50,934 nt of DNA from an uncultured Clostridia bacterium (GCA_930990965.1 CAKNRQ010000014.1:1-50934); one strand, 5' to 3'; counted from the stretch's first letter, positions 24,945 to 34,812 are shown. The notes: generated by a model not told the origin, from the sequence alone. Program-made: numbers and translations.

Positions 24945-27900
24945 GTGACTACGAAGAATGAGGAGAGAGAAATTCCCTCTGCTGATGAATTTTGCCCATA
25001 TTGCATGAGCCGGGTGCGGCCCGGCGAGACCTGTCCGGTCTGCGGACTGACGCAGGGCGCGTACACGCCCGCGCCGTATCACGTTCCACCCGGGACAGTG
25101 CTGATGGGGCGCTATCTCATAGGCCGCGTCCTCGGCGAAGGCGGCTTCGGCATAACCTATATAGGCTGCGACTTGCGTCTTGAGATGAAGGTGGCGATAA
25201 AGGAATATTTCCCCACCGACCGCGCGACCCGGCACTCGGCCACCTCCCTGGAAGTACACAGCTTCGTGGGCAAAAACGCCCAGAGCTATGAGCGCGGGCT
25301 CAAGCGCTTTCTTTACGAGGCGCGCACGATGGCGCGCATGGAAAAGCAGCCGCAGATAGTGATGGTGCGCGACTTCTTCGAGGCCAACAGCACGGCCTAT
25401 ATCGTTATGGAGTACGTCGAGGGCACCAATTTCATAGACCTTGCCAAACAGCGCGGCGGGAAGATTCCCGCCGGCGAGCTCTTTGCGCTCATTGAGCCGC
25501 TGTTCACCGCCCTCAGCGCCATGCACAAGGCCGGGCTTATACACCGCGACATCAGTCCGGACAACCTGATGCTCGAGCACGGCGCGGTGCGGCTTCTGGA
25601 TTTCGGCTGCGCGCGCGAGGCTTCGCAGGGGACGGACACCACCATGACCGTGGCCCTCAAACAGGGTTACGCCCCGATAGAACAGTACCAGCGCAAGGGC
25701 CAGGGGCCGTGGACGGACGTCTACGCCCTCTCGGCCACGATATACTTTTGCCTGACGGGCCGCGTGCCGCCGCAGTCGCTCGACCGGCTGCTCTCCGACG
25801 AGTTAGTCACCCCGCGCAAGCTGGGCGTGGACATCACGCCGGGCCAGCAGAGGGCGCTGCTCAAGGGCATGGCGGTGAACCCCGAAAAGCGCTTCCAGTC
25901 CGTGGATGAGCTGCACGCGGGGCTATATCACCCCGACGACATAGGATTCTTCTATCCACCCGAGTACGGAGACGATGATGAGCCCGTCACCGGCAGGGAC
26001 GAGCCCGCCCCGGACAGCGTGGACATAGAGCCGCCCGCCCCGGACACGGTCACGATCGACGCCGGTGGTACAGAGGAGGCTGCCGAGAGCGAAACCGCGA
26101 TTGCTCTCTCCCCGGCCGCAGCGCGTGACAGGCGGCACAGGCTCGCGGGCTGGATAATGGCCGGGGCTGCCGCGCTCATACTCGTGGCGGCAATCATAAT
26201 CGCCGTCACCTCGCCGGGTGCTCAGTCTCCGGCCGTGCCCACAGCCGGCAATGGCGCGAGCCTGACCGAGTGGACCGGCGCAGAGCGGGATGAACTCTTT
26301 GCGGATGCCGTGACGGTGAGCAGCGAGACCGAACTCATCTTCGCTCTGGCCGACAACAGCGTCCCGGCGGTTATCATCGCGCCCGACTCCGAGGACGTGA
26401 TATTCTCCCAGCCCGTCACGGAGCTGACGAAGCCACTGCTCATAAGCGAGGACACCTATATCAATATTCCCTGCGCGCTCGTACTGCGCGAGGGCGGCGT
26501 GCTGTGGGTGGCCGGGGAAGTGCGCGACGAGGGCAGCATTATTGCCGATGGCGGCACGCTCGTGACCGAGGGCGCGGCCTATATCGAATCCGCGGTCTAT
26601 CTGCTTACGGGCAACTCCCTGGCGCAAAACGGCGGGGAAATAGGCGGCGGCACGCACACACTGGCCATAGACTGGACCAACGCCTACCACGTCTCTTCCT
26701 ACACCGAGCTGCGTTTAGCCTCGGAAAACCAGTCAGGCATCAGCGCCATCGTCATAGACGGCAGCATAGAGTTGGCCGGCACCCTGTATTTTGAGATACC
26801 GATATCAGTGAGCGAGGGCGCGGCCGTCTCGTCCGAGGACGGATACGAGCTGCAGATGAGCGGCGCATCACTTGTAAACTACGGCAATCTCAGCTGCGGC
26901 GTCTGGTGTGCAGGAGAGGGCTCTGCGCTCGTGAACTACGGCACTGTTGAGTCTGACGGCGGCATCTGGATTAACAACGCCGACGAGAGCGACACGCCGT
27001 GGTCGCTGCTGAACTTCGGCGATATAAAGCTTATAACATATAACGCACTGTGGTGCGATGTCCTCAACATTGGCTCCATGGTTTTCGACGCCACCCCCGA
27101 GGGCGCAGAGCAGAACTTGCTCGGCTTCGATAGCTACAGCTTCGTCAACTGCGGCGCCATTGATATAGGCGAAGGCTCCTACTTCTACATGGGCGGCGAG
27201 ATGCTCAACCGCGGCAATATAAGTGTAGCGGGCAATCTCGACATAGCCGGACACATGGTCCACCGGGATGGGACAATAGAGGTGCCCTCCGGCGGCCTGC
27301 TCTGCAACTGCGGCGTACTGGATATGTACGACGGAGGTGCCCTCGACATAGCCGAGGGCGGCGAGTTCAACACCACAGAGGGCGTGTTCCTGCGCCGGAA
27401 TTGCGGCACGGTCAGCGGCGAGGTGAGCGGCACGGAGTGGTATGCAGACTTCACGCCCATAGACGGGGATGTGCCCCAGGCGCACGTCACGACTGAGGCC
27501 GAACTGCTCGAAGCCCTGAACGACGGCGGCGTCGAGGCGGTAATGGTAGAAAACGAGCTTAGCCTGACCCAATCGCTGACCGTCACAAAGCCGCTCTACG
27601 TGGCCGGGAATCTCACTATGCCTGTGGGCGCGCAGATAACGGTAGACGGCACCATACTCTGCGTCAACGGCGATCTCGTCTGCGACGGCGTCACGGTGCA
27701 AAACGGCGGCATGGCCGAGCTCATCTGTTATTGGCGCGGCGCGAGCGGGCTCACGGACCTCACTGTGACCGGCGGCTCCTGGGTGTACACCAGAGACGGC
27801 TACTTCGAAATGAGGGGCGTCACTGTCAGCGAGGGTTCCATGCTGCTCTGGGATGCGCACAACGATGTCCCGCTCACCTCTGCCACCGTCTCCGGCGGCA

Positions 27901-28376
27901 GCGTGCTGGCCCTATGCGGCGAGGACATGTTCTCGGCCGCGCTAGAGATTGACGTCTCCGGCTCGCGTGTAATCCAGCTCAACAACCTGGATATCATGGG
28001 CGCGTCCACCATTGAGATAGGCGACGGTGCGACGTACCGGCAATCCGGCGGCCTGGAGCTCAACGAGGGCGCGGAAATCACAGTCGGAGCGACCGGCTCG
28101 CTGTACTCCGACGGCGTCAGCCTGAAGATAGCGCAAAACGCCTCGCTGCTCAACAGCGGCGCCGTCATAACCACCTACTTTTCGGACTATTACGGGCTGC
28201 GCGTCGAGGGCGTCTTCACCAACAGCGGCGTGCTCTATATCGGCCAGCCCATACATGTCTCGGGCCTGCTGAGCAATCAGGGGCGTATCTATTCCGATTT
28301 TGAGGCGGCTGATGCGGTGCTTGTTGAGACCGGAGGCGCCTTTGAAGGCAACACGGCCATAACCCCTTGGCGCTGA
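24945..28376 (+). CDS. giant membrane Ser/Thr kinase with zinc ribbon and beta-helix-like outer domain
   Basis: This 1143-residue protein has a zinc ribbon (C17, C20, C30, C33) and a kinase domain (about 55-325) with GEGGFGITY, K86, HRD at 200-202 and DFG at 219-221. An acidic Pro/Asp linker (335-395) and one membrane helix (402-421) follow. About 700 outer residues then show rows of short beta strands with recurring Asn-Gly, Gly-Gly and L-x-N-x-G motifs, as in beta-helices. The ectodomain has no PASTA, SLH or other named repeat that I recognise. It starts with GTG behind GGAGGTG, 87 bases after the smaller kinase, and a terminator follows. It is the likely sensor of the island, with an unknown ligand. 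Confidence 0.88.
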   Translation: MTTKNEEREIPSADEFCPYCMSRVRPGETCPVCGLTQGAYTPAPYHVPPGTVLMGRYLIGRVLGEGGFGITYIGCDLRLEMKVAIKEYFPTDRATRHSATSLEVHSFVGKNAQSYERGLKRFLYEARTMARMEKQPQIVMVRDFFEANSTAYIVMEYVEGTNFIDLAKQRGGKIPAGELFALIEPLFTALSAMHKAGLIHRDISPDNLMLEHGAVRLLDFGCAREASQGTDTTMTVALKQGYAPIEQYQRKGQGPWTDVYALSATIYFCLTGRVPPQSLDRLLSDELVTPRKLGVDITPGQQRALLKGMAVNPEKRFQSVDELHAGLYHPDDIGFFYPPEYGDDDEPVTGRDEPAPDSVDIEPPAPDTVTIDAGGTEEAAESETAIALSPAAARDRRHRLAGWIMAGAAALILVAAIIIAVTSPGAQSPAVPTAGNGASLTEWTGAERDELFADAVTVSSETELIFALADNSVPAVIIAPDSEDVIFSQPVTELTKPLLISEDTYINIPCALVLREGGVLWVAGEVRDEGSIIADGGTLVTEGAAYIESAVYLLTGNSLAQNGGEIGGGTHTLAIDWTNAYHVSSYTELRLASENQSGISAIVIDGSIELAGTLYFEIPISVSEGAAVSSEDGYELQMSGASLVNYGNLSCGVWCAGEGSALVNYGTVESDGGIWINNADESDTPWSLLNFGDIKLITYNALWCDVLNIGSMVFDATPEGAEQNLLGFDSYSFVNCGAIDIGEGSYFYMGGEMLNRGNISVAGNLDIAGHMVHRDGTIEVPSGGLLCNCGVLDMYDGGALDIAEGGEFNTTEGVFLRRNCGTVSGEVSGTEWYADFTPIDGDVPQAHVTTEAELLEALNDGGVEAVMVENELSLTQSLTVTKPLYVAGNLTMPVGAQITVDGTILCVNGDLVCDGVTVQNGGMAELICYWRGASGLTDLTVTGGSWVYTRDGYFEMRGVTVSEGSMLLWDAHNDVPLTSATVSGGSVLALCGEDMFSAALEIDVSGSRVIQLNNLDIMGASTIEIGDGATYRQSGGLELNEGAEITVGATGSLYSDGVSLKIAQNASLLNSGAVITTYFSDYYGLRVEGVFTNSGVLYIGQPIHVSGLLSNQGRIYSDFEAADAVLVETGGAFEGNTAITPWR

Positions 28377-28387
28377 AAAGAAAAGTT

Positions 28388-28418
28388 GCCCCGCACGGAT
28401 TACGTGCGGGGCTATTTT
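28388..28418 (+). terminator. terminator of the kinase island
   Basis: A 10-bp stem, GCCCCGCACG (28388-28397) with CGTGCGGGGC (28403-28412), is followed by TATTTT and lies 12 bases past the kinase stop codon. It also faces the convergent gene at 28424. Confidence 0.8.
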
Positions 28419-28423
28419 AGTAT

Positions 28424-29539
28424 TCACATGTCCGCGAAGAGATGGTCAATGACCTGGCTCATGCGCTCGCTCATGGACTCGTCGCCGCCGGCAGTCAGCG
28501 CGTACATGATGAGCCAGTCCGTGGCGTTGCGTGGGTCGAGCGACGGCATGCCGCAGTCTATCAATATGGCGTTCAGTACCCACCAGTGCTGCCGCAGCCG
28601 CTCGCTTATGCTAAGATAATCCTCGTCCAGTTCGCTGTACTCCCCGTCAACTACGTTTTCCGTTATGACGTAGAGCAAAAGCAGCAGCTTGCGCGGGACA
28701 TCCTCCCTATGGGCCCGTATGTTTTTGAGCGCAGTCGCGTTCGGCCAGTTGCGTTTAAGCAATTTCTGCGTCACCGAGTAGCCGCCGCGGGAGCGGCCGG
28801 ACGGCATGTGCAGCGTGAGGTATTTCTCCATGACGGTCTCGAGCGAGTAGTCCACCGTGCCGTCGCCGTCCCAACCGGCCTCCGGGTGCATGAGCAGGTT
28901 CATGTACTTTTCAAAGTATTTGTATGCCCTGAGGTGCAGTTCGCCGAAGCGGCCCATATTTGCTAGGTACACCTCCCGCAGTTCCTCCACCGTGCGGGAC
29001 GTCATGAGCGCATTTCTGAGCTCGGAAGTGATGTGCGCGTTCCCCGGGGCCTCTATGTACCCGGCTGCGCTGTCAATGGGAGGCAGGGAGGAGTAAAACT
29101 CCAGGGCCTCATCATAGCCGCGGTCGTTGCGCAGAAACCAAGTGTAAACCGCATCCATAGGATCGCGGTAGTGTATGCCGTATCCGGTACACTGTCCCAG
29201 CAGATGGCTGACGTCGCTCTCACTCAAATCGAGGGCAAAGCCTATTCTGAATACGTCCTCCCTGCGGCTTGGGCGGCTCTTGCCGTCAAGCCAGCCGCGC
29301 ACTTTCTTAGACATGGCTTCGGGCGAAACGCGCGGCTCATAGGCGCGGAAAGAATCAGTCAGGCGCAGGCCGATGTCCGGGTGCGGATAGATGTCGCGCA
29401 GAGACTCGGAAAATGTCCGCAGCGTAATCCTCCCGTCGCGCAGATACTCGGATGCCATTTCCGGCGTCATGGTTCCGGAGCTTATCCGCTCGTACTCAGC
29501 GGCGGCACGCTCCGTAAGATGTATCTCCAACAACAGCAC
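28424..29539 (-). CDS. uncharacterised 371-residue protein with a possible helix-turn-helix
   Basis: I do not recognise the family. The protein is helical, soluble, and rich in charged residues and Leu, with no signal or membrane segment. Residues about 73-120 (KKVRGWLDGKSRPSRRED, then FALDLSESDVSHLLGQ) resemble the helix-turn-helix pattern of small DNA-binding or adaptor proteins; a conserved-looking YRDPMDAVYTWFL follows. It runs convergently toward the giant kinase gene and has no other close neighbour. The start is unclear: GTG at 29539 has only a G-rich stretch too close to it, and TTG codons at 29533 or 29530 would space better. It may be a regulator or an effector connected with the kinase island, but only position suggests so. 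Confidence 0.7.
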   Translation of the reverse strand: MLLLEIHLTERAAAEYERISSGTMTPEMASEYLRDGRITLRTFSESLRDIYPHPDIGLRLTDSFRAYEPRVSPEAMSKKVRGWLDGKSRPSRREDVFRIGFALDLSESDVSHLLGQCTGYGIHYRDPMDAVYTWFLRNDRGYDEALEFYSSLPPIDSAAGYIEAPGNAHITSELRNALMTSRTVEELREVYLANMGRFGELHLRAYKYFEKYMNLLMHPEAGWDGDGTVDYSLETVMEKYLTLHMPSGRSRGGYSVTQKLLKRNWPNATALKNIRAHREDVPRKLLLLLYVITENVVDGEYSELDEDYLSISERLRQHWWVLNAILIDCGMPSLDPRNATDWLIMYALTAGGDESMSERMSQVIDHLFADM

Positions 29540-29629
29540 CCCCAGCCTGTTATTGCTACTATTATAGCATATTTTTCCCAGATCTCAAGAGCTTTTGCAC
29601 AGGCAAACGCGAATGGTGAAACGCAGACG

Positions 29630-29659
29630 AGTCCCCGGCACGTTGAAGTGCCGGGGACT
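29630..29659. terminator. hairpin between the unknown gene and the MFS gene
   Basis: A perfect 12-bp stem, AGTCCCCGGCAC with GTGCCGGGGACT, has a GTTGAA loop. Neither side has a T-tract. It lies 39 bases beyond the MFS stop on the minus strand, so it probably ends that operon. The rest of the 158-base gap shows nothing else. Confidence 0.5.
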
Positions 29660-29697
29660 GCTGCTGGGGAAGAGAAGCGCATAAACGAAAGCAGAAT

Positions 29698-30945
29698 TTA
29701 ATCCATCATAGTGGCATAGCCCTTCGCACGGCTGCCCTTTGCTGCTATTATGCTAAAGACTGCAGTCAGAATACTTATTGCCGCGAAAATGTACCAAGCA
29801 ATGTTAAACGAGCCTGTGGCGTCAAAGAACGCGCTTGCGAAGAGCGGGCCGAACGCGCTGCCCAGACCGAAGAACATGCTTAGGAGTCCATAAATCTGTG
29901 CGTAGTTACGCCTTCCCACGACCAGGGCTGTGATATACGGAGGCGTAACTGTGGTCATGGAGGACATCATGCCGAAGAAGGCGCCGAACGCTATTGCCAT
30001 GGGTGTAGAGACGGCAATTGAAAGCGTCACGATGCTAAGGATTGTAAAAACAAGGTTGTAGATAGCTCCGAACTTGTCGCCTTTTTTGTCGTATACGGCG
30101 CCCAGCAGGAATTTGCCGAAAATCTGTATGAACATCGTTATGGAAAAGATATTCGCGGCAAACTGTGCGGTGAAGCCATGCTCGCTCTCAAGGCAAATCG
30201 TCACGTTGTTCTGCATTCCGAGGTTGCAGAAACCGATGGCAAAGCTGACAAAAGCGAGCAGCCAGAACTCTTTCGTCTTGAAAAAGGACTTCGAGCTGAT
30301 ACCGGTCGCTATTCCGGCGCTCACGGTTTTGCCCTCTTCCTCTCCGAGAGGGAGCATCCCCTTGTCCTGGGGCTTTTCCCGCACGAAGAAAATGGACACC
30401 GGGAGCAGTATGACGGCGGTGATAGCGGCAAGTATAAGGTTTGCCTGACGCCATCCCAGTGACGCAACCATGTAGCTGCTGAGCTGGACAAATATAAGGC
30501 CGCCGACGACGCTGCCGCTGAAGGCTATGCCAGTGGCAGTGCCCTTTTTGTCTGTAAACCAGTTGTTTATGAGCATGCCGCCGGGTACGGTGGATACGCC
30601 GCTCAGGCCGAAGCCCATGATGAGCGAGTAGATGTCGAGCTCAATCGTGCTGTGAGCAATGGAGCGCAGCGCGAGACCTGCCACCAGCAGTATGGCGTAA
30701 ACCGGCATTGTGAGCCGCATGCCGAACTTCATCATCACGCGGCCTATAAAGACCGCGCCTATCAGGTTAGCAAATGACGCTATAAGGTTTACTACCTGTA
30801 TTCCGCTGGCCGTTATGCCCATATCCTTCATCATAGCGGGCCCGAATACAGTGAAGCAGTTTACGCATATGCCGATGGCTACGGCATACATGAGGAAAAC
30901 GCAGACAACTATTACCCAGTGATAAGTAAACTTCCTTTCTTTCAT
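29698..30945 (-). CDS. MFS transporter, OFA (oxalate/formate antiporter)-like
   Basis: This 415-residue inner-membrane carrier has about 12 hydrophobic helices with a hydrophilic central loop near residues 190-215. The N-terminal MFS loop is preserved as GRVMMKFGMR between helices 2 and 3, and the segment SGVSTVPGGMLINNWF is typical of the oxalate/formate or monocarboxylate branch. The ATG at 30945 has GGAGAGGG upstream; earlier codons from 30990 would add a non-membrane leader. It is last in the operon that encodes 2-oxoacid:ferredoxin oxidoreductase, so it probably imports or exports the organic acid handled there. Substrate is not readable. Confidence 0.88.
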   Translation of the reverse strand: MKERKFTYHWVIVVCVFLMYAVAIGICVNCFTVFGPAMMKDMGITASGIQVVNLIASFANLIGAVFIGRVMMKFGMRLTMPVYAILLVAGLALRSIAHSTIELDIYSLIMGFGLSGVSTVPGGMLINNWFTDKKGTATGIAFSGSVVGGLIFVQLSSYMVASLGWRQANLILAAITAVILLPVSIFFVREKPQDKGMLPLGEEEGKTVSAGIATGISSKSFFKTKEFWLLAFVSFAIGFCNLGMQNNVTICLESEHGFTAQFAANIFSITMFIQIFGKFLLGAVYDKKGDKFGAIYNLVFTILSIVTLSIAVSTPMAIAFGAFFGMMSSMTTVTPPYITALVVGRRNYAQIYGLLSMFFGLGSAFGPLFASAFFDATGSFNIAWYIFAAISILTAVFSIIAAKGSRAKGYATMMD

Positions 30946-31029
30946 AAATTCTCCCTCTCCAAGCGGCGCACAAAGCGCGGGTTTTGACAAAGGGGGTGGG
31001 TATTGCGATCCACCCCCCTTACAAGGTTT

Positions 31030-31569
31030 TTACTTGCTTGCGGCTGCGATTCCGCGCTTGAGCGCCTCCGCATTCATGGCACGCACGGCGTCGGACTTGC
31101 TGGCAAACTTTTTGTCAAGGCTGCGCTGGAACTCTTCCGGAGTGACAAGGCCTGTCAGAGCTATGAGCGCGCCTATTACGATAACATTGGCCACCTTGGA
31201 CGAGCCCACTTCCAGGGCCAGTGCGTCGGCAGGAATGCCGATCTTGGTAATGTCATCGCGCTCTATGGGCACAGTGACGAGTGTGCTGTCGTAAACCAGG
31301 ACTCCACCGGGTTCTAGCTCACCGATGAATTTGTCGTAGGCCATGTTGTTCATTGCTACTAGCACGCCGCCGTAGCCGGCCATGGGAGAGACTATCTCAT
31401 CTTTATCTATTATGACGGTACACTTGGCGCTGCCGCCGCGCTGCTCCGGGCCGTAGCTGGGCATGTAAATTGCGTGACGCCCGCTTTCAACGGCGCTCTG
31501 AGCGAGCATGATGCCCATGCTCATGACGCCCTGACCACCGGTGCCGGAAAAGATAATAGCGTTTTTCAT
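31030..31569 (-). CDS. 2-oxoacid:ferredoxin oxidoreductase gamma subunit
   Basis: This 179-residue gamma subunit belongs to the thiamine-diphosphate-dependent oxidoreductases that convert 2-oxoacid plus CoA into acyl-CoA, CO2 and reduced ferredoxin. Family motifs are IFSGTGGQGVMSMG at the N-terminus and MPSYGPEQRGGSA in the middle, with a C-terminal helix containing ALKRG. It starts 4 bases past the beta subunit stop (31574). The four-subunit organisation (delta-alpha-beta-gamma) is that of 2-oxoglutarate or branched-chain 2-oxoacid (VOR) enzymes. Which acid is used is not decided. Confidence 0.92.
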   Translation of the reverse strand: MKNAIIFSGTGGQGVMSMGIMLAQSAVESGRHAIYMPSYGPEQRGGSAKCTVIIDKDEIVSPMAGYGGVLVAMNNMAYDKFIGELEPGGVLVYDSTLVTVPIERDDITKIGIPADALALEVGSSKVANVIVIGALIALTGLVTPEEFQRSLDKKFASKSDAVRAMNAEALKRGIAAASK

Positions 31570-31573
31570 CTGC

Positions 31574-32316
<743 letters not shown>

Positions 32317-32320
<4 letters not shown>

Positions 32321-33384
32321 TTGTTCAAACCTCCTATCAGCGCCTTGATGGCGGCAGTCGTATCCTCGTTATTGATAGTGTTGCCGCCGGAGTGTCCATA
32401 CTGCAGTATGGGCGCGCGTTCCATAACCTGCGCGGCGATATCCTCTACCATCTGGCAGGGAATGGCCATCTCTACGTCAATTATCGCTTTAACACGGCTA
32501 TAGTCAAGGTCATGGAAAACTTTATTCGGGAAGGGGTAGAGCGTTATCGGACGGATGAGGCCGACCTTGATACCTTCCTTGCGAAGCTCGTTGATTGCAT
32601 ACTTGCACACCCTGGCGCTGGTTCCGTATGCTACACACACATACTCAGCGTCGTCGAGCCTGTATTCCTCCCAGCGCACGTCGTTGACGGCCCAGCTCTG
32701 CTGGAGCATGGCCGCACGCTTGTTGAGCATCTCGAGAACGTCTTCACCGGGAATAGAGGTAATGATCCTGGGCTCGTGTTCGCCCTTTTCAAAGTTACCA
32801 AGCGCCCAATCGGGGCGTTCCGGAAGCTCCTTCATCGGCGGGAGCTCCACTTCCTCCATGACGGCGCCCAGGCAGCCGTCCATCAGAATGAAAACGGGAT
32901 TGCGGTCACGCTCAGCAAGCTCGAAGGAATCATATACCAGGTCAACAGCTTCCTGCACAGTGTGCGGAGCCTCAACTATCAGACGGAAACCGCCATGCCC
33001 CAGAGCCTTAGTGGCCTGCAGGTAATCCTGTTGTGCCGGCTGGATGCTGCCCAGGCCGGGACCGCCGCGGCTGACATTGACTATAACTGCCGGAAGCAGC
33101 GCGCCAGAGAGGTAGCTGATACCCTCGGCCTTGAGGCTGATGCCCGGGCCGGAGGAGCCGGTCATGGCCCTTACGCCGGCCACGGCGGCGCCGTAGACCA
33201 TATTGATGGATGCAACTTCGCTCTCGCCCTGTACGAACACGCCGCCAACCTCGGGCAGACGTCCGGACAGATACTCGGGTATCTCGCTCTGCGGGGTTAT
33301 AGGATAGCCCGCGAAGAAGCGGCAACCACCACGCACCGCAGCTTCGGCTACGGCTTCGTTGCCCTTCATCAATACCTTAGCCAT
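32317..33384 (-). CDS. vorB: 2-oxoacid:ferredoxin oxidoreductase alpha subunit, VorB type
   Basis: This 355-residue alpha subunit carries the pyrimidine-binding half of the thiamine-diphosphate site. The start KVLMKGNEAVAEAAVRGGC, then FAGYPITPQSEIPEYL and MTGSSGPGISLKAEG, match the VorB family (3-methyl-2-oxobutanoate:ferredoxin oxidoreductase) better than the longer pyruvate enzymes. It overlaps the delta ferredoxin by 8 bases and the beta subunit by 4. The predicted reaction is oxidative decarboxylation of a branched or dicarboxylic 2-oxoacid to acyl-CoA. Substrate assignment rests on remembered family resemblance. Confidence 0.85.
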
Positions 33385-33595
33385 TGTTCTCCTCCTCTCT
33401 CAGCTCCAGCGCTGCGTCCGGACATACCGTAGCGCAGATGCCGCAGGATATGCACTTTTCCTCGTCCACGACGGGATAAAACACACCCAGCCCGTTGCGC
33501 TCTTTTCCAAACGCTATCGCCTCTTTCGGGCAGAAGTGTACGCAATAGCCACAGCTTTTGCAGTACTGGCTGAGCACTTTTATTTTCAGTGCCAT
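33377..33595 (-). CDS. delta-subunit ferredoxin, two [4Fe-4S] clusters
   Basis: This 72-residue ferredoxin has two CxxCxxCxxxCP sequences (CKSCGYCVHFCP and CISCGICATVCP), so it binds two [4Fe-4S] clusters and passes electrons from the oxidoreductase to free ferredoxin. It starts 42 bases after the full-length end of the ketopantoate-reductase-like gene and overlaps the alpha gene by 8 bases. AAGGAGGAAAAGCTT-type sequence before the ATG gives the ribosome site. It corresponds to KorD/VorD-type delta subunits. Confidence 0.92.
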   Translation of the reverse strand: MALKIKVLSQYCKSCGYCVHFCPKEAIAFGKERNGLGVFYPVVDEEKCISCGICATVCPDAALELREEENNG

Positions 33596-33637
33596 AAGCT
33601 TTTCCTCCTTATGTTTTAAAAACTGTATTTCCTGCGT

Positions 33638-34597
33638 TCAGCCCTCGTACTGCTTGTCGTAGTTGGCTTGCATGCAGAGAACCTGCTTGGTTATAAAGTC
33701 ACAGGCCGGCGTGGGTATGCCGTACTGCTTGCCGTATTCTGCAACTGCACCGTTGAGGGTCATTATCTCTGTCTGGCGCTTGAACATGAGCATATCCTAT
33801 GCCATGCTGGGGTAATAGTCCTGTATTCCGGTGCCGCCTGCTGCTTTCACGCCCGCCATGAACGTCTTCGGGTCCATCGGGCAACCTCTCGCGGTTGCAA
33901 CGGCGCAGCACTCGGCGACTACCTGTATTACCATGGCAAGGCCGTTCGGATCGGCAATCAAGTCTTTAACCTTCAGACGGGTGAGCGCGGAAAGAGGATT
34001 AAAAACTGAGTTTACAACTACCTTGGTCCACATGGCCGGGCGCACATCGTCCCAGAACTTGGCCGGGCAGCCGCCGTTGATGAAGCACTCTTCCAGGTGC
34101 TTGCCGGCCTTTTCAGTGAGCTCGTTCATCTCCATAGGCCCGAAGTTCATCTGGATTTTATCTGCGCCGGGAGACGAGATGCACTTTCCGGGACCGTCCA
34201 GCGCAGTGCCGAGAACGCCGGAACCATAGATTACGCGGCCAGGGCCCACGGCCGCGGCCAGCTTATCCTCATTGCCAAGGCCGTTTATGAGACTTACGAG
34301 CACAGTGTTTTCACCGATACACGGTTTGGCAGTCTCTATGGCGTTTTCTAGCTGGGTGGCTTTGGTCATGAATATCACTATATCCATGACGCCTATGTTG
34401 TCTGCATTGTATGCTGTCTTAAATCCGGTAAGCTGATACTCGTTGTCAGGATAAATTACAAAGGTCAGGCCGTCCTTTGCAATTTTGTCCATGTGCTCCT
34501 TGTACGGGTCCACCAGCGTCAGATCCGCGCCGCCGCGTCGCAGGTACCCGGCAAAGACACTGCCTGCCGCACCAGAACCTATCATAGCAATTTTCAT
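33638..34597 (-). pseudogene. ketopantoate-reductase-family protein interrupted by an in-frame TAG
   Basis: The frame from the ATG at 34597 gives a normal start (MKIAMIGSGAAGSVFAGYL, a Rossmann NADP site) and about 266 residues ending YYPSMA. It then meets TAG at 33799-33797. Beyond it the same frame continues for 52 codons with family-like sequence (QTEIMTLNGAV and GIPTPACDF) to a TGA at 33638. Ignoring the TAG gives 319 residues, a usual length for ketopantoate reductase (PanE/ApbA family), and in relatives Gln sits near this place in PSM-x-Q-D, so CAG to TAG is likely. Truncation would remove part of the C-terminal helical domain. It leads the ferredoxin-oxidoreductase operon. The actual substrate is uncertain. 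Confidence 0.85.
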
Positions 34598-34673
34598 TTC
34601 TGCTCTCCTCCAAATTTTTAACTTTTGAGGTGGTCATGCCCCACGCTCTTTGCTAAACAAACTGTAACACATA

Positions 34674-34724
34674 TCTATAAATATTGTCTAACTTAGCTCA
34701 ATTATTTTTGCTATTGATACAATA
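34674..34724 (-). promoter_or_regulatory. candidate promoter and GntR-type operator for the oxidoreductase operon
   Basis: On the minus strand, TTGAGC (34701-34696) and TATAGA (34679-34674) are 16 bases apart, ahead of the ATG at 34597. About 15 bases upstream of the -35 box lies TATTG-ATA-CAATA (34712-34724), with a wider ATTGAT/ATCAAT pair (34713-34734). FCD-type GntR regulators often bind such TTG-CAA palindromes, so the neighbouring regulator is a candidate binder. Confidence 0.45.
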
Positions 34725-34812
34725 TAACATCAATGTGTACAATTACATATCTGAAACAATTCGTTTCGGCTCGCACAGGTCGAATTTCTTATTGGAAGAG
34801 GTAGAAGCGCAC

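Noticed and set aside
19499..28376. Type VI or type VII secretion locus
   Set aside because: FHA, PP2C and kinase genes occur in those loci, but no TssB/C, VgrG, EssC, WXG100 or FtsK-like gene is present in the window.
33638..34597. Pyrrolysine or general amber recoding
   Set aside because: TAG ends several ordinary genes here, and no downstream PYLIS-like hairpin or methyltransferase context is visible. A nonsense change is simpler.
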